From contig MKTD01000014.1 in NCBI GenBank assembly GCA_001898165.1, positions 124,001 to 188,000 on the forward strand: DNA of 64,000 bases. The letters are read 5' to 3'. The position numbers and the translations under genes were made by a program. Shown here piece after piece: positions 43,101 through 52,583 of the stretch. Every line of letters starts with the position of its first letter. Within the stretch, counting starts at the first letter, position 1. The notes beneath the pieces were generated by a model, which searched no databases, had not been told where the DNA came from, and saw only the letters and a list, made by a program, of their open reading frames with translations. The DNA is from Bacteroidia bacterium 43-41 (GTDB taxonomy: Bacteria > Bacteroidota > Bacteroidia > Bacteroidales > Dysgonomonadaceae).

Positions 43101-45047
43101 TTACCAGCCGCCTACCCTGCCGCCTCCGCCGCCCATTCCCGAAAAACCGCCGCCAAAGGAGCCGCTGCCCCAGTTTCCACCGCCCGATCCTGAAGATTGC
43201 GGAAGGGTTGCCGCATGATTGACGGTGTTTGACAAGGTGCTATTGAGCATATGCCCGAAACGGGCAGGCCGCATAACCGTTCCCGTGAACCATGGCGGCT
43301 GATAGGGTTGTGGCTGCTGCATGGCCGTTAATATCGTATATTGAAACTTCTCGCCCCAAATATCCTCCATGCCCAACGCAATGGCATAGGGCAGTAACTG
43401 TTCAAAAATTTCGGGAGTAACCGCCGGCGGATTAAAAAACTGCAATTGTTTTTCTTCTGCCGTATCCATATACATTTTCAATCCTTCTATTTGCGATTGA
43501 AGGTAAAGTTTCCGTTCGCCCGGACGTTTAATCAGAAAGCCGTATGCCAGAAAACTGATGATTATCAACGGAAAACCGATGATAAACCCAACGGCATTTA
43601 CCGACAGTTGTTTAAGTGAAAAGAAAATCAGCAAACTCAGCGATCCTACAACCAATGCTGTTCCCACCACGTAACCAAACCACCGGATTTTGGATTTTTT
43701 GAGTATTTTTCGTAAGACCATGGATAGAACCATTGCAACCGGGAAAGAGACCAGTGCAACAACTATAAACGTACCAATCTGGCTTACGGGTTCAAATCTC
43801 ACAAAATACAACAGGAACCCGAAATAAACCACCAGCATCATCCAGGGCAGGACCATAAATTTACGGTTAGCCCCTTCTTTCAATACCGGATTGTATTGCT
43901 TGTTGAGATCGTACCTGTACGAATTCATCAGGTTCGCTATGTCCGAATTATACTTTCCGTCGAGCACCACTTCACCTTTATCCTTAAAAAGATCGCGCAA
44001 GACAATACCCTCTTCCTTCGGCAATGTGTTATCGTCATCCTTTGTTTTGATAAGCGTGTAAATCCGGTCTTTCCGGCGCAGGAAAGATGACTTTTCGGTC
44101 TCTTTGATGCGCAAAAATCCTTTGACCGCCAGGTTCACGATGGAAGACGTTATCAGGTCATCCCAATATTTTTCCTTGTACAACATCCCCACGCTTGCGG
44201 GAGATAATTCTTCGGGCGGTGAGAATTGTGGGATTACCACAGGTTTCGGCGGATCAATCCCGTATTTCCGCCACGTGAAGAAATAATAGGCAAGCAACAA
44301 CAAGAAAAGAATCGCGCTGACAACCGGCAGGCCATACTTAGCGAAAAAAGTGGTCGGGACCGGTTTGGAGAATCCACTTTCCTGTGTGGCCGGTTGACGA
44401 ACAACACCTTTTGTAAACCCGACGGAAACGGTCAGCATCTCTTGTGGAGCAAGATTGACGGCTTCAAGGTACAAGGATCCATCGGACAGTGTGTCTGCCC
44501 TGCAATCGCTCTCCGTTGTCCCGTATTTTCCCGTGTAACCACGGTAACTCAACACCTCAGCACCTTCGGGAAGCCGTATGACGGCACTTACGGTATCGAG
44601 CGGATAATCAGACAGTGCATTCACGTTCCAGCTTAGTTCGTCGTAATCTTCAAAAAAGCCTATTTGGCCCGCGGTTTTGTAATTAATGGTGTATGAATAC
44701 CAGCCGCTATCCAGGAAAACATCTTTGTTGCCGACATAAATAACCAAATCTCCCCCTTCGCGCCCGGTGAAGAAGTTCTCCGGTTTTCCGTCCTTTTTCA
44801 CGCTTTCAATATCGTAATTCACCGGTATCATCTTTCCGTCCCTGTCGGAACGGTTCAACGGCAGGGCACGGGTGATTCCGCGCTTGAAGACCTCACCTTT
44901 GGCATATATGCGAATATCCTCCCGGACCGATATATACCCTGAAGTATCAATCAGCACATCGGAACGAAAGGTATATACCTTCTCTCCCCGGGCAAAGCCA
45001 ACCAGGGGGAAGAGTACAGCAAAAAGAGAGAATAAAATGCGTTGCAT
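43101..45047 (-). CDS. DUF2207 membrane protein with glycine-rich tail
   Basis: A 648-residue exported membrane protein. It has a signal peptide (MQRILFSLFAVLFPLVGFAR) and an extracytoplasmic DUF2207 domain (SGYISVREDIRIYAKGEVFK, LPLNRSDRDGKMIPVNYDIE, WYSYTINYKTAGQIGFF). A transmembrane helix lies near 240 (PVVSAILFLLLLAYYFFTW); a cytoplasmic wing-like domain follows; more helices lie around 400-500 (VVGTALVVGSLSLLIFF). The C-terminal tail is SGSGGGNWGSGSFGGGF-type and ends in GGW. DUF2207 proteins typically sit next to LemA, as here (5 bp downstream of lemA). Biochemical function unknown; an envelope-stress or signalling role is inferred for the pair. Confidence 0.88.
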   Translation of the reverse strand: MQRILFSLFAVLFPLVGFARGEKVYTFRSDVLIDTSGYISVREDIRIYAKGEVFKRGITRALPLNRSDRDGKMIPVNYDIESVKKDGKPENFFTGREGGDLVIYVGNKDVFLDSGWYSYTINYKTAGQIGFFEDYDELSWNVNALSDYPLDTVSAVIRLPEGAEVLSYRGYTGKYGTTESDCRADTLSDGSLYLEAVNLAPQEMLTVSVGFTKGVVRQPATQESGFSKPVPTTFFAKYGLPVVSAILFLLLLAYYFFTWRKYGIDPPKPVVIPQFSPPEELSPASVGMLYKEKYWDDLITSSIVNLAVKGFLRIKETEKSSFLRRKDRIYTLIKTKDDDNTLPKEEGIVLRDLFKDKGEVVLDGKYNSDIANLMNSYRYDLNKQYNPVLKEGANRKFMVLPWMMLVVYFGFLLYFVRFEPVSQIGTFIVVALVSFPVAMVLSMVLRKILKKSKIRWFGYVVGTALVVGSLSLLIFFSLKQLSVNAVGFIIGFPLIIISFLAYGFLIKRPGERKLYLQSQIEGLKMYMDTAEEKQLQFFNPPAVTPEIFEQLLPYAIALGMEDIWGEKFQYTILTAMQQPQPYQPPWFTGTVMRPARFGHMLNSTLSNTVNHAATLPQSSGSGGGNWGSGSFGGGFSGMGGGGGRVGGW

Positions 45048-45052
45048 TCAGT

Positions 45053-45619
45053 TTAGAACTTCACTTGTGGAACAGTTTTTTCCTGTTCGTTTTCTAATTC
45101 AAAGAAAAGCGATTTGGTAAAGTTGAACATCCCGGCAATAATGTTGCTCGGAAATGTATCGATAACAATGTTCTTTTCGCGGACCGAGCCATTATAGTAC
45201 CTGCGTGACTTTTCGATATCCGACTCAATTATACTGAGCTGATTCTGCAATTGTATAAAGTTTTCGTTGGCCTTCAACTCGGGATATTGCTCAGCGACGG
45301 CAAACAAGTTCATCAACGCCCGGTTCAGGCCGTTCTCCGCTGTTTCCTGAGATTTTAAATCCGTTGCGCTCATAGCTTGGGCACGTGCCTGTGTTACCTT
45401 GTTAAAGGTTTCACTCTCGTGTGCGGCATATCCTTTCACGGTCTCCACCAGATTAGGAATGAGGTCGTAACGTTTTTTCAACTGCACGTTTATTCCGCTC
45501 CACGCCTCTTCCACCAGCGTCTTCAGCCTGACTAACCTGTTATAGGTTGAAACGCCGTAGAACAAAAAGATTACCGCTAATGCAAGGATTACTATTAAAA
45601 CAACAATTCCTGTTCCCAT
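45053..45619 (-). CDS. LemA family protein
   Basis: A 188-residue protein with an N-terminal transmembrane helix (MGTGIVVLIVILALAVIFLF) and the LemA helical domain: YNRLVRLKTLVEEAWSGINV, LKKRYDLIPNLVETVKGYA, the AVAEQYPELKANENFIQLQ motif and a late RRYYNGSVREKNIVIDTFPS segment. LemA proteins are widespread envelope proteins of unclear function, generally encoded with DUF2207/TPM-domain proteins, as here. It is the promoter-proximal gene of a two-gene operon. Confidence 0.92.
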   Translation of the reverse strand: MGTGIVVLIVILALAVIFLFYGVSTYNRLVRLKTLVEEAWSGINVQLKKRYDLIPNLVETVKGYAAHESETFNKVTQARAQAMSATDLKSQETAENGLNRALMNLFAVAEQYPELKANENFIQLQNQLSIIESDIEKSRRYYNGSVREKNIVIDTFPSNIIAGMFNFTKSLFFELENEQEKTVPQVKF

Positions 45620-45668
45620 AATCGATATATAATTTAATTGGTTTAAGTTGATGCGATAAAGGTATATA

Positions 45669-45676
45669 TATTTTTG
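45669..45676 (+). promoter_or_regulatory. Possible -7 box for the dehydrogenase operon
   Basis: TATTTTTG matches TAnnTTTG on the plus strand, 107 bp before the dehydrogenase ATG. The long gap and an AT-rich setting make it only a candidate. Confidence 0.3.
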
Positions 45677-45783
45677 TAATCTCAGGCATTATCCGAAAAC
45701 AAGCCTGGAGGAATGAACGGATATCTCCTTAAGAACAAAATTAATTTTCACTTGTTCAATGAATAACAGTTAAATATTTACGT

Positions 45784-46926
45784 ATGAAAAATTTTATCTT
45801 TCAAAATCCCACCAAACTTATTTTTGGGAAAGGACAAATTGCCAGATTAAACGACTTGATCCCCGATGATGTGAACCTGATGATCACTTACGGAGGCGGC
45901 AGTGTAACCAGAAACGGCATTTACGATCAGGTGAAGGCAGCATTAGCAGGCCGCAAATTCATAGAATTCTGGGGAATCGAACCCAATCCGCAGGTGGAGA
46001 CCTTGCGAAGAGCCATAGACCTGGGCAAGAGCGAAAACGTAAATTATCTGTTGGCCGTAGGCGGCGGATCTGTGCTTGACGGGACAAAACTGATTGCCGC
46101 AGGCATTGCATCGGACGAAGACGCGTGGAACATTGTGCTGAGAGGCTTTGCCGGAAAACAAATTCCTTTTGCATCCGTTCTGACCGTGCCGGCAACGGGA
46201 TCGGAAATGAACGGCGGAGCTGTTATTACCCGTGCCGGGACCAAAGAGAAATTTGCTTTCGGCGGCGATTATCCACAATTTTCCATTCTCGATCCCGAAG
46301 TAACCTACTCCCTTTCTGAGCATCAAGTGGCTTGCGGACTTGCAGATGCTTATACGCACGTGTTGGAGCAATACCTTACCACACCGGGGCAATCGCGGTT
46401 GATGGACAGATGGGCTGAAGGCATATTACTGTCGGTAATAGAGATCGCTCCGAAAATCAAGGAAAATCAATGCGATTATGACCTGATGGCCGACTATATG
46501 CTGGCAGCTACCCTGGCGCTTAACGATTTTATCCGGATGGGTATTTCGCAGGATTGGGCTACACACATGATCGGGCACGAGCTCACCGCACTGCACGGCA
46601 CCACGCACGGACATTCGCTAGCGATTGTGATGCCCGGCACACTCCGTGTCCTGAAAGAACAAAAACACGGAAAACTACTCCAATACGGCAAGCGCGTTTT
46701 TGGAATTACCGGGGGTAGTGAACAGGAACGTGTGGATAAGGCCATCGAGAAAACAGAAGAATTTTATCGCTCATTGGGTTTAACCACCCGGTTATCGGAA
46801 GAAAAGATCGGTGTCGAAACCATCGAAACCATTGCCAAACGGTTTAACGACCGCAGTGTAGCTTTCGGTGAAAACCGGAACGTGACGGGCGATGTGGCAC
46901 GGGAAATTTTGTTAAGTTGTTTATAA
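45784..46926 (+). CDS. Iron-containing alcohol dehydrogenase, YqhD-like
   Basis: A 380-residue group III alcohol/aldehyde dehydrogenase that reduces aldehydes, probably with NADPH. Features: an N-terminal strand FQNPTKLIFGKGQIARL, the nucleotide-binding VGGGSVLDGTKLIA (92-105), and metal ligands by alignment with E. coli YqhD at Asp188 and His192 (ADAYTHVLEQYLT) plus His261 and His275 (HMIGHELTALHGTTHGH). YqhD-type enzymes detoxify lipid-derived aldehydes or reduce butanal-like substrates. It is followed 20 bp later by a tricorn-type protease and then an aldo/keto reductase, so it leads an operon. Confidence 0.92.
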   Translation: MKNFIFQNPTKLIFGKGQIARLNDLIPDDVNLMITYGGGSVTRNGIYDQVKAALAGRKFIEFWGIEPNPQVETLRRAIDLGKSENVNYLLAVGGGSVLDGTKLIAAGIASDEDAWNIVLRGFAGKQIPFASVLTVPATGSEMNGGAVITRAGTKEKFAFGGDYPQFSILDPEVTYSLSEHQVACGLADAYTHVLEQYLTTPGQSRLMDRWAEGILLSVIEIAPKIKENQCDYDLMADYMLAATLALNDFIRMGISQDWATHMIGHELTALHGTTHGHSLAIVMPGTLRVLKEQKHGKLLQYGKRVFGITGGSEQERVDKAIEKTEEFYRSLGLTTRLSEEKIGVETIETIAKRFNDRSVAFGENRNVTGDVAREILLSCL

Positions 46927-46946
46927 TATACTGTCACTGGAAAAAA

Positions 46947-49900
46947 ATGAAAAAACTACTCCTCTTCTTAGCCCTTAGCCTATTGATATCTAAGGCTCCG
47001 GCAATGGATGACGCCCGGATGTTGCGTTATCCCGATATTAACGGAAACCTGATCGCGTTTGTATATGCCGGCGACATCTGGACGGTCCAGGCGTCGGGCG
47101 GCACTGCCAAACGACTCACTTCACACGCGGGAATTGAACTTTTTCCAAAAATTTCTCCCGACGGAAAATGGATTGCCTTTTCGGCAGAATATTCCGGGAA
47201 CCGCCAAATCTGGGTGATGCCCGCCGAAGGCGGAACAGCACGCCAACTCACGTTTTACAATTCCGAAGGCGTGATGCCGCCTCGCGGAGGGTTCGATAAC
47301 GTGGTGCTCGACTGGACACCCGACAGCAAACGCGTTCTCTTCCGTGCCAACCGTACCTCATTCGGCGAACGCAACGGAAAATATTTCACGGTAAGCATCA
47401 ACGGCGGATTGGAAGAACCGCTCCCGATTGTGAACGGAGGTTTTGCCACATTCTCACCCGACGGCTCGCGACTCTGCTTCACACCGGTTGACCGCGAATT
47501 CCGCACGTGGAAGCGTTACAAAGGCGGCCGTGCTACCGAGTTGTGGACATACAACCTGACCAATAACACCTCACAGCAAATAACGCATTGGGCAGGCAGC
47601 GACCAATGGCCGACGTGGTACGGAGACCATATTTTTTATGCATCCGACCAAGATACGCGCCTGAACATCTGGCGATACGACCCGCAAACCGGGGAGAACG
47701 TGCAGATAACGCATCACAAAGATTTCGATGTGATGTGGCCATCGGGGCGGAACGGAAAGCTGGTGTACGAGAACGGCGGTTATCTTTACGTGCTTAACCT
47801 CGGCTCGGGAATATCCGACAAGATATCCGTTTCCATCAACTACGACAATCCCAATTTGCTGCCCTATTTTAAAAACGTGAAAGATTTCGTGGGCAGTTAC
47901 TCGCTTTCGCCATCGGGAAAACGTGTGTTGTTTGACGCACGGGGCGATATTTTCTCCGTTCCGGCGGAAAATGGCGATATCGAAAACCTGACCCGCACAC
48001 AAGGTATCCGGGAAATTTTCCCTGTATGGTCGCCCGACGGAAAAAATATCGCTTACTATTCCGATGCTACCGGCGAATACGAAATGTATCTGCTCGAAAA
48101 CAAGAAAGGCGCACAACCCAAACAATTGACAAAAGGTTCGAAAGCATGGAAATACACCGCTGAATGGTCACCGGACAACAAACACCTGGCATACAGCGAC
48201 CGTACGCTTAAACTTTGGCTGGTGGATGCCGTCTCCGGCAACCAAACCGTCATTGACGAAGCATCGGCGGAAGAGATTCGCGATTATTCGTTTTCACCCG
48301 ACGGCGATTGGGTGGCTTACAGCAAGTCGTTACCCAATTATCAATCAGCATTGTGGCTGTATCAGGTTTCTACCGGCAGGAAACACCAAGTTACCGACGC
48401 TTCGTTTTCCGACGGACAACCGGTATTCAGCCGCGACGGAAAGTTTCTGTTCTTCACCTCCAATCGCGATTTTAATCTGGCTTTCAGCAGTTTCGAATTC
48501 GATTACCTGTACAACAACGCCGGGCGCATCTACGCTATACCGCTGCGGAACGACGGTACAACACTAACCCGATACAAAAACGACACGGAACCTGTTGGCG
48601 ATGAAAAAGCCGATTCCATCCGGACCGAAAACAAAAGTAAACCGCCGTTGAAAGTTCAAATCGATTTCGAAAACATCCAGAACCGCATTGTGGCATTACC
48701 TGTCGAGGCAGGCAACTACCGCATCATCGGTGCAGTGGATGAGGGATTGCTCTACGCATCGGGGAACAAGGTTATGCGCTACCACATCAAAGATGAGAAA
48801 ACGGAAGAGATTCTCGATGGTGCGGGCAACGGAATCTTGAGTGCCAACGGAAAAACGTTTATTTACCGTTCCAACAACGATTATGCCGTAGCAAAAAATC
48901 AAACCGGACAAAAAGCCGGAGCATCCAAAATAGATTTGACGAACCTGACCATGAAAATAGACCCGCGCAAAGAGTGGAACCAGATTTATGCCGATGCTTT
49001 CCGCATTTTCCGCGACTACTTTTACGTGAACAACCTGCACGGTGTGGACTGGGAAGGAATACAAAGAAATTACGGGGCAATGTTGCCGTACGTTCCAAGC
49101 CGCTTCGATTTGGATTACATACTGAACGAAATCGTGAGCGAAACCAATACCGGACACACATACGTAGATTGGGGCGATATCGGCAAAGTTGACCGGATAA
49201 ACGGGGGTTTGCTGGGAGCCGAACTGGAAGCCGATTTATCTGCCAGACGATACACCATTAAAAAGATATACGCCGGCGAGAACTGGAACGAAAGCCGCCG
49301 CTCACCACTTACCGAAAACGGCGTGAACGTAAAAGAAGGAGATTACCTCATCAGCATCAACGGTAAAGACCTCACCACCGATCTCAATCCGTATGAATTG
49401 CTCGAAAACCTGGGCGGCAGGCATGTAGAGCTGACGGTAAACAGTTCGCCCTCGACTTCGGGAGCAAAAAACTATACCGTAAAAACCATCACGTCCGAGC
49501 ATGAGCTGCGCTATTTAGACTGGGTGAATGAACGCCGTGCGATGGTGGATAAACTTTCGGGAGGGAAGATCGGTTACATCCACGTGCCCAACACCGCCAT
49601 CGAAGGGAACCGCGAACTGTTCCGGGGAATATATTCATACAACGATAAAGAGGCACTCATTATCGATGACCGTTACAACGGAGGAGGATTCATCCCCGAC
49701 CGGATGATCGATTTGCTCAATCGCCGCACGTTGGCATACTGGCATAGCAACGGACTTCCACAGCCGATGAAAACACCCGGCATAGCACACGATGGCCCAA
49801 AAGTTATGCTCATTAACGGATACTCGTCGTCCGGCGGCGATGCTTTTCCGTACTTCTTCAAGAAAACGGGCGAAGGGAAACTTATCGGTACGCGCACGTG

Positions 49901-50192
49901 GGGCGGGCTGGTAGGCATCTCAGGAAATGCGGGTCTGGTTGACGGAGGTTATATCTCCGTACCCATTTTCGGTATTTACGATGATCGCGGCAAGTGGATT
50001 ATCGAAGGAGTCGGCGTATATCCCGATATTGAAGTGGTTGACCGTCCCGAAACGTTGGCCAAAGGTAACGACCCGTCTATCGAAAAAGCGGTGGAAGTGC
50101 TGCTCAATGAACTGAAAGAAAATCCACGCAAACCGGTTCCCGCTCCTACTCCACCCGACAGGTCGAAATGGATTGATCAAGAGATAAAATAA
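46947..50192 (+). CDS. Tricorn-type S41 protease with signal peptide
   Basis: A 1081-residue exported peptidase. The start at 46947 (MKKLLLFLALSLLISKAPAM) gives a clean signal peptide; an upstream TTG inside the preceding gene is rejected. Two N-terminal TolB/WD40-like propellers (repeats such as FPKISPDGKWIAFSAEYSGN, IFPVWSPDGKNIAYYSD) are followed by a C1-type domain, a PDZ domain (VKEGDYLISINGKDL) and the S41 catalytic domain (GKIGYIHVPN, DDRYNGGGF). The nucleophile Ser is in GYSSSGGDAFPYF, and the GTRTWGG segment is conserved. Tricorn proteases degrade oligopeptides; here probably in the periplasm. Confidence 0.92.
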   Translation: MKKLLLFLALSLLISKAPAMDDARMLRYPDINGNLIAFVYAGDIWTVQASGGTAKRLTSHAGIELFPKISPDGKWIAFSAEYSGNRQIWVMPAEGGTARQLTFYNSEGVMPPRGGFDNVVLDWTPDSKRVLFRANRTSFGERNGKYFTVSINGGLEEPLPIVNGGFATFSPDGSRLCFTPVDREFRTWKRYKGGRATELWTYNLTNNTSQQITHWAGSDQWPTWYGDHIFYASDQDTRLNIWRYDPQTGENVQITHHKDFDVMWPSGRNGKLVYENGGYLYVLNLGSGISDKISVSINYDNPNLLPYFKNVKDFVGSYSLSPSGKRVLFDARGDIFSVPAENGDIENLTRTQGIREIFPVWSPDGKNIAYYSDATGEYEMYLLENKKGAQPKQLTKGSKAWKYTAEWSPDNKHLAYSDRTLKLWLVDAVSGNQTVIDEASAEEIRDYSFSPDGDWVAYSKSLPNYQSALWLYQVSTGRKHQVTDASFSDGQPVFSRDGKFLFFTSNRDFNLAFSSFEFDYLYNNAGRIYAIPLRNDGTTLTRYKNDTEPVGDEKADSIRTENKSKPPLKVQIDFENIQNRIVALPVEAGNYRIIGAVDEGLLYASGNKVMRYHIKDEKTEEILDGAGNGILSANGKTFIYRSNNDYAVAKNQTGQKAGASKIDLTNLTMKIDPRKEWNQIYADAFRIFRDYFYVNNLHGVDWEGIQRNYGAMLPYVPSRFDLDYILNEIVSETNTGHTYVDWGDIGKVDRINGGLLGAELEADLSARRYTIKKIYAGENWNESRRSPLTENGVNVKEGDYLISINGKDLTTDLNPYELLENLGGRHVELTVNSSPSTSGAKNYTVKTITSEHELRYLDWVNERRAMVDKLSGGKIGYIHVPNTAIEGNRELFRGIYSYNDKEALIIDDRYNGGGFIPDRMIDLLNRRTLAYWHSNGLPQPMKTPGIAHDGPKVMLINGYSSSGGDAFPYFFKKTGEGKLIGTRTWGGLVGISGNAGLVDGGYISVPIFGIYDDRGKWIIEGVGVYPDIEVVDRPETLAKGNDPSIEKAVEVLLNELKENPRKPVPAPTPPDRSKWIDQEIK

Positions 50193-50207
50193 AAAACTTA
50201 AAAAACT

Positions 50208-51197
50208 ATGGACAAGCGTGAATTTATTAAAAAAAGTATTGTTGGGGCAGTAGCTATCGGCACATCGGGAGCAGTTTCCACAACGTTTGCCGACACCACA
50301 GAGAGACCCCAAAAAGCCGGGACATTGAAAAGGAAGCTGGGGAAAACCGGATTCGAAGTTTTCCCCGTAATTTATGGTGGAATCATATCTATGCAGGACG
50401 GACAAAAGGCTTCGGACAATTACGTCGCTTGGGCCCTGGACAGAGGGATCAACTACTTTGATGTGGCTCCCAGTTACGGAGACGCGGAAGAAAAGCTCGG
50501 GAATTCGTTAAAGCCCTACCGAAAAGATAATTTTCTGGCTTGCAAAACCACTCAAAGGTTACGTGAAAGTGCGGAAAAGGAATTTGAAAAATCACTACAA
50601 CTGTTACAAACCGATTATTTTGATGTATATCAGCTGCACAGCATCAGCACACCGGAGGATGTAGAACAGATTTTCGGGCCGGGCGGCATCATAGAAATGG
50701 TGGAAAAAGAAAAACAACGCGGACGGATCCGCAAAGTAGGCTTTTCGGCACACTCGCAGGAGCAGGCTATCCGGGCCATGTCGATGTATGATTTCGACAC
50801 GATGATGTTTCCCACCAATTGGCAAATGATTAAATTGGATGGATGGGGAACCGGAGCCGTAAACGAAGCAAAAAGACGCGGGATGGGCGTACTGGCTATA
50901 AAAGGATTGATACACCGCCGCTGGATGGAAAATGAGAAAAAAGATTCCCGGTATCAGAAATCGTGGTGCAAACCCATCGATGTGGAAAATCGGGAATTTG
51001 GCGTTGCCGCCCTGAAGTTCACCTTTCAGGCAGGAGCAGATGTAATTATCCCGCCCGGCGACTTCCGTAATTTTTCGTTCTGCGTAGATCATATCGGGGA
51101 AATTTTAGAGGCTCCCTTATCGAGAAGAGAGAAGACATTGCTCGATAACGAATTTCTGGCAGTAAAGGATTATCCGTTCTTCGACCCGAGGACATAA
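50208..51197 (+). CDS. Aldo/keto reductase with twin-arginine-like signal
   Basis: A 329-residue oxidoreductase. The AKR tetrad is visible: FDVAPSYGDAEEKL (Asp and Tyr), LACKTTQR (Lys) and VYQLHS (His). NADPH binding is expected from the family. The N-terminus MDKREFIKKSIVGAVAIGTS has a KREFIKK motif and a hydrophobic stretch before the enzyme core, reminiscent of a Tat signal though one Arg is Lys; tatA and tatC are encoded at 58.7-59.8 kb. If exported it would act in the periplasm. It follows the tricorn gene by 15 bp in one operon and ends before a strong palindrome. Confidence 0.88.
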   Translation: MDKREFIKKSIVGAVAIGTSGAVSTTFADTTERPQKAGTLKRKLGKTGFEVFPVIYGGIISMQDGQKASDNYVAWALDRGINYFDVAPSYGDAEEKLGNSLKPYRKDNFLACKTTQRLRESAEKEFEKSLQLLQTDYFDVYQLHSISTPEDVEQIFGPGGIIEMVEKEKQRGRIRKVGFSAHSQEQAIRAMSMYDFDTMMFPTNWQMIKLDGWGTGAVNEAKRRGMGVLAIKGLIHRRWMENEKKDSRYQKSWCKPIDVENREFGVAALKFTFQAGADVIIPPGDFRNFSFCVDHIGEILEAPLSRREKTLLDNEFLAVKDYPFFDPRT

Positions 51198-51252
51198 GGG
51201 AAAATAATGTACTTGCGAAAGTTCAGCAAGCCTCATTATAATTGATGAGTTT

Positions 51253-51280
51253 ATCCCTAAAAATCATGATTTTTAGGGAT
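51253..51280. terminator. 28-bp perfect palindrome, probable terminator
   Basis: ATCCCTAAAAATCA (51253-51266) is followed directly by its exact reverse complement (51267-51280), centred on CATG. A T-rich TGTTTTG follows. It lies 55 bp after the reductase stop and 59 bp before the methyltransferase start. The arms are AT-rich with GGG at the base. It can terminate on both strands or act as an operator for the downstream promoter. Confidence 0.55.
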
Positions 51281-51302
51281 TGTTTTGTATCGGTTGCCCC
51301 GC

Positions 51303-51310
51303 TATTTTTG
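51303..51310 (+). promoter_or_regulatory. -7 promoter box of methyltransferase gene
   Basis: TATTTTTG, an exact TAnnTTTG match, 29 bp before the ATG at 51340. A TTTG at 51284-51287 lies just inside the edge of the palindrome. Confidence 0.6.
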
Positions 51311-51339
51311 TACAATATCCACGTATAAATAGCAAAGCA

Positions 51340-52137
51340 ATGAACCATAAAATATTAGATACAAAACACGGCCACTGGATTTTGGCCAAAATGGGCAAAA
51401 GGGTACTGCGCCCCGGAGGGAAAGAACTCACATTGAAGTTAGTAGAAAACTTAAATATCAAGAGTACGGACAATGTGGTGGAGTTTGCCCCCGGAATGGG
51501 ATTTACAGCTTCTATCGTGTTGCAAAAACAGCCCCATAGCTATACCGGCATTGAGTTGAATGAAGAAGCCACGCGAAAATTGGAGAAACGGATAAGCGGG
51601 GAAAACCAGAGAATAATTAATTCAAATGCAACAGAAACCTCCCTGCCCGAAAATTTCGCAGATGTTGTTTACGGTGAAGCCATGCTTACCATGCATGCAG
51701 ATGTCAAGAAATCGGCCATTGTAAAAGAAGCTTACAGAATTTTAAAAAAAGGCGGCCTGTACGGCATACACGAACTGAGCTTATTCCCGGATGAACTGGA
51801 AGAGAAGTTGAAGATCGATATCAAAAGGGGATTGATGCAAAGCATCCAGGTGAATGCAAGGCCATTGACAGAAAAGGAATGGGTTGCAATAGTAGAAGAT
51901 GAAGGATTTAAAGTTGTGCGGATCGAAAAAAATCCGATGATCCTGCTCGAACCTAAACGGATTATCGACGACGAAGGGTTCTGGAGATTCTGTAAGATTG
52001 TGTTTAACATCCTTACTCATCCCCAAGAACGAAAGCGGATTTTGGAAATGCGCCGCGTTTTTAAGAAATACAAAGAACACATGGCAGCCATAGTTATTGT
52101 AGCTGAAAAACGGGAAACGCACTGTTCAAATCACTGA
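51340..52137 (+). CDS. Class I SAM-dependent methyltransferase
   Basis: A 265-residue methyltransferase. Motif I VVEFAPGMGFTASIVLQK, motif II YTGIELNEEATRKL, a post-motif FADVVYGEAMLTMHAD and RILKKGGLYGIHELS. The start at 51340 (MNHKILDTKHGHWILAKMGK) follows from the upstream promoter; longer readings into the palindrome are rejected. The substrate is unknown; the layout (an N-terminal GKRVLRPGG segment) resembles small-molecule or arsenite-type methyltransferases only loosely. It converges on the VOC gene with a 7-bp 3' overlap. Confidence 0.8.
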   Translation: MNHKILDTKHGHWILAKMGKRVLRPGGKELTLKLVENLNIKSTDNVVEFAPGMGFTASIVLQKQPHSYTGIELNEEATRKLEKRISGENQRIINSNATETSLPENFADVVYGEAMLTMHADVKKSAIVKEAYRILKKGGLYGIHELSLFPDELEEKLKIDIKRGLMQSIQVNARPLTEKEWVAIVEDEGFKVVRIEKNPMILLEPKRIIDDEGFWRFCKIVFNILTHPQERKRILEMRRVFKKYKEHMAAIVIVAEKRETHCSNH

Positions 52138-52550
52138 TTTGCAGCATTGTAATTAATCATCCAACAGATTCCGAATCTATCTTTCAAACTACCGAAATAG
52201 TCGCCCCAAAACTGGTCGGCCATAGGCATCTCCACCTCACCGCCTTCGGATAGAGCTCCGAAGAGACGATCTGCCTCTTCCCGGCTTTCGGGGAAAATAC
52301 TGATGTAGTTATTGTTTCCCTGAACAAACGGTTGTCCGGGAAAAATGTCGGAACCCATCAAAAGATCATTCCCTACAGGAAGTGCCACGTGCATGACTCT
52401 GTTTTTTGCTTCTTCGGGAATTTCCATGCCGGGAGTCTCGTTCATTTTGTGAACTCCGCCTAAGAATTCACCGCCAAAAACAAATTTATAAAAATTGAAT
52501 GCCTCTTCGCAAGTACCGTCAAAATTGAGATAGGGATTTAATTTTGTCAT
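52131..52550 (-). CDS. VOC-family protein, PhnB-like
   Basis: A 139-residue vicinal-oxygen-chelate fold protein of the PhnB/YjdN-type: KLNPYLNFDGTCEEAFNFYK, then GGEFLGGVHKM, VMHVALPVGNDLLMGSD, NNYISIFPESREEADRLFGA and DQFWGDYFGSLKDRFGICW. Such proteins are metal-binding or drug-binding glyoxalase relatives. Some are antibiotic sequestering proteins, others have no known activity. It is the last gene of the minus-strand series from fur; a 33-bp gap separates it from the TIGR01777 gene. Confidence 0.85.
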   Translation of the reverse strand: MTKLNPYLNFDGTCEEAFNFYKFVFGGEFLGGVHKMNETPGMEIPEEAKNRVMHVALPVGNDLLMGSDIFPGQPFVQGNNNYISIFPESREEADRLFGALSEGGEVEMPMADQFWGDYFGSLKDRFGICWMINYNAANQ

Positions 52551-52583
52551 ATTTTTTTGATTTTTAAATTGTTATAAAAATCA

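Noticed and set aside
43896-44636. Several plus-strand frames over the DUF2207 gene
   Set aside because: All are antisense to a continuous, well-conserved coding sequence.
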